Assembly: GCA_022614735.1 (NCBI GenBank)
Contig: JAKEHZ010000269.1
Coordinates: forward strand, 1-18,304
Direction of reading: 5' to 3'
Source: Acidobacteriota bacterium
GTDB taxonomy: Bacteria; Acidobacteriota; Blastocatellia; RBC074
DNA: 18,304 nucleotides
Part shown: positions 18,001-18,304 of the stretch, one piece after another
Layout: every line of letters begins with the position of its first letter
How positions within the stretch are numbered: the stretch's first letter is position 1
Notes under the pieces: model-generated
Told to the model about the DNA's origin: nothing
Seen by the model: the letters and a program-made list of their open reading frames with translations, nothing else
Database searches by the model: none
Translations under genes and position numbers: made by a program

Positions 18001-18117
18001 TTCATACCGACCATCTACACGATGATCGAAGAGCGCGGTCTGCGAGAGAAGGCGCCAGCGCGCGAAGGTGAGGCCGAGGCGGCGCCCGAGCCATTGCAGC
18101 CGATTGGTGCGGATTAA
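15079..18117 (+). CDS. RND efflux permease (AcrB/HAE1 type), main part lacking the first membrane segment
   Basis: Encodes 1012 aa beginning at the M-P-D that in intact relatives follows transmembrane segment 1 by about 10 residues. It has the first porter region (about 1-295), a block of membrane segments (about 297-450 and near 490), the second porter region (about 520-830) and the last membrane block (about 835-985). Segment 4 has VGMIVDNAIVIIENI with D362, the proton-relay aspartate; the second Asp of AcrB is Asn here, as in many homologues. The pump would use the proton gradient to export drugs or other compounds with the adaptor encoded upstream. No ribosome site precedes 15079; expression would need coupling to the 71-codon frame (TGATG) or recoding across IR7. 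Without segment 1 the pump is probably non-functional on its own. The stop codon lies inside IR6. Confidence 0.92.
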   Translation: MPDVQNPTISVRTEYPGVAPEEMENLVTRPLEASVSAAPGIYRINSNSAEGSSNIRIQFDWGVNLDEAANEIRTRLDRVRGTLPEGVLPPTVFKFDTSQFPIMFLAVSGDMEPRELRTLLEKDIQPRLERVAGVAAVDIRGGLRREIHVTLSTEKLRSYNLSVNQIVDVLRRENQNRPVGPMDEGKYEVLLRSQGEFEDVGQINNVVVASRNGVPIYMRDIAQVSDTHEEIRQIVRIDDKPGVRFSIRKQSGANTVTVAEKVREELQRLEKAFPGLTIWPIFDSSRFITQSINNLRESAIWGSILAILALLLFLRNIRSTLIVAVSIPITIIGTFLLMYTYGFTLNTMSFGALALGVGMIVDNAIVIIENIFRHREGGLTHAEAAVSGTSEVAGAITASTLTSVAVFVPLVFLAGMSGIMFKQLAYIVGFSQAFSLLIGLTLVPVLCAKYLRVRPPDAKSHPWMSKIILVSGRALDTLDENYQRSIRWALLHRKTVLLGAGLLLAGSLALIPFIGFEMMPQTDESEIRVNIELSPGTRVEVTDELSSRIEAIIKREIPEMTHLLIEVGGGGWMSSSTHNSEIRIQLVDISKRRRTSPQIVDALRPKLNIQPGMIVRVRPSSNNFMMRRMGGDNSDRISVEIRGYEMAVAADLAARVKDIIDTVPGITDSTISRREGMPEMLITVDRAKAASLGLNASDIADTLETVIGGRRASQFRKEGEEFNILVRLNQEQRANIGQLQNVTVVTPSGQAVAIGDLVNVKRREGPVSIERQDQERMVRVTAGYTKRDLGSIMRDIDERLSGMTLPSGFSFYYGGEYEEQQRSFNELLFSLILAIILVYMVMAAQFESLRDPLIILFSIPLAAIGVLLALFLTDTTFNMQAFIGTILLAGIVVNNAIVLIDYTNLLRRRDKLLLRHAVELAGRRRLRPILMTTLTSVLGLLPMALGFGEGAEVQAPMARVVIGGLTTSTLITLLFIPTIYTMIEERGLREKAPAREGEAEAAPEPLQPIGAD

Positions 18118-18285
18118 ACAGTTTTCAGTTTTCAGTTGTAACTGCTCAGCCGGGGGTGCAGTACGGGGAGCGTCAGCGACCAGCACCTTGATAAAACGGC
18201 CAATTGTCGCAGTGCAGGTAGCTGACGCTCCCCGGACTGCACCCCCGGCTGAGCAGTTACAACTGAAAACTGAAAACGGTTTAAT
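18113..18285. repeat. IR6: 65-bp inverted repeat at the end of the efflux operon
   Basis: Arms 18113-18177 and 18221-18285 are complementary over 65 bases with two mismatches and a 43-base loop. From outside in: the permease stop codon (18115-18117), two GTTTTCA units, the 19-base module CAGTTGTAACTGCTCAGCC (18133-18151, shared exactly with IR5) and a GC-rich inner part (GGGGGTGCAGT, then GGGGAGCGTCAGC). It could protect or end the transcript, but lacks the T-run of a standard intrinsic terminator. Confidence 0.95.
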
Positions 18286-18304
18286 ACGCACCAAACGGCT
18301 GCAA

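Noticed and set aside
18113..18285. IR6, IR2 and IR4 as standard intrinsic terminators
   Set aside because: Stems are far longer than usual, lack a following T-run, and belong to the repeat family seen at other positions, including inside genes.

Overview
The window looks like chromosome from a Gram-negative (LPS-bearing) member of the Acidobacteriota, probably near Blastocatellia. The basis is two proteins with the VWFA-related domain typical of that phylum, a leuS-lptE-holA gene order shared with many diderms, an O-antigen-ligase-type enzyme and an RND efflux pump. The class-level placement is inference.

Layout. Everything from 87 to 13091 lies on the minus strand and everything from 13604 to 18117 on the plus strand; the two blocks diverge from a roughly 500-base gap. 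Read in transcription order, the minus block is: leuS (leucyl-tRNA synthetase), lptE (outer-membrane LPS assembly lipoprotein), holA (DNA polymerase III delta), a 323-base gap, an ECF sigma factor, its putative zinc-finger anti-sigma factor, a DUF4097-type exported protein, an O-antigen ligase-like membrane protein with an embedded PDZ-like domain, a 213-base gap, a double VWFA-related protein, a single VWFA-related protein, and a small exported protein with a carboxypeptidase-regulatory-like domain. The plus block is a two-gene RND efflux operon: membrane-fusion adaptor, then inner-membrane permease.

The unusual part is a set of seven long inverted repeats (IR1 to IR7 below). Six have arms of 33 to 65 bases, or are composites, and most arms are built from short tandem units with a period of 7 or 9 bases. 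They sit at gene edges and often run into coding sequence. IR1 encodes most of the signal peptide of the single VWFA protein. IR2 encodes the last 20 residues and the stop codon of the ligase. IR3 fills the lptE-holA gap. IR4 fills most of the leuS-lptE gap. IR5 lies upstream of the efflux operon. IR6 contains the permease stop codon. Some share modules: IR1, IR4 and IR5 share an outer A-rich module, and IR5 and IR6 share an identical 19-base inner module.

IR7 is different. It is a 103-bp element with perfect 18-bp terminal inverted repeats and a 4-bp CACC target duplication, inserted in the RND permease gene just after its first membrane segment. Net addition is 107 bp, which shifts the frame and splits the gene into a 71-codon frame and a 1012-codon frame overlapping as TGATG. 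Removing the insert restores a normal RND N-terminus exactly. The permease may therefore be a recent pseudogene, a translationally coupled split gene, or a recoded gene. This and the modular hairpins are the items most worth following up.
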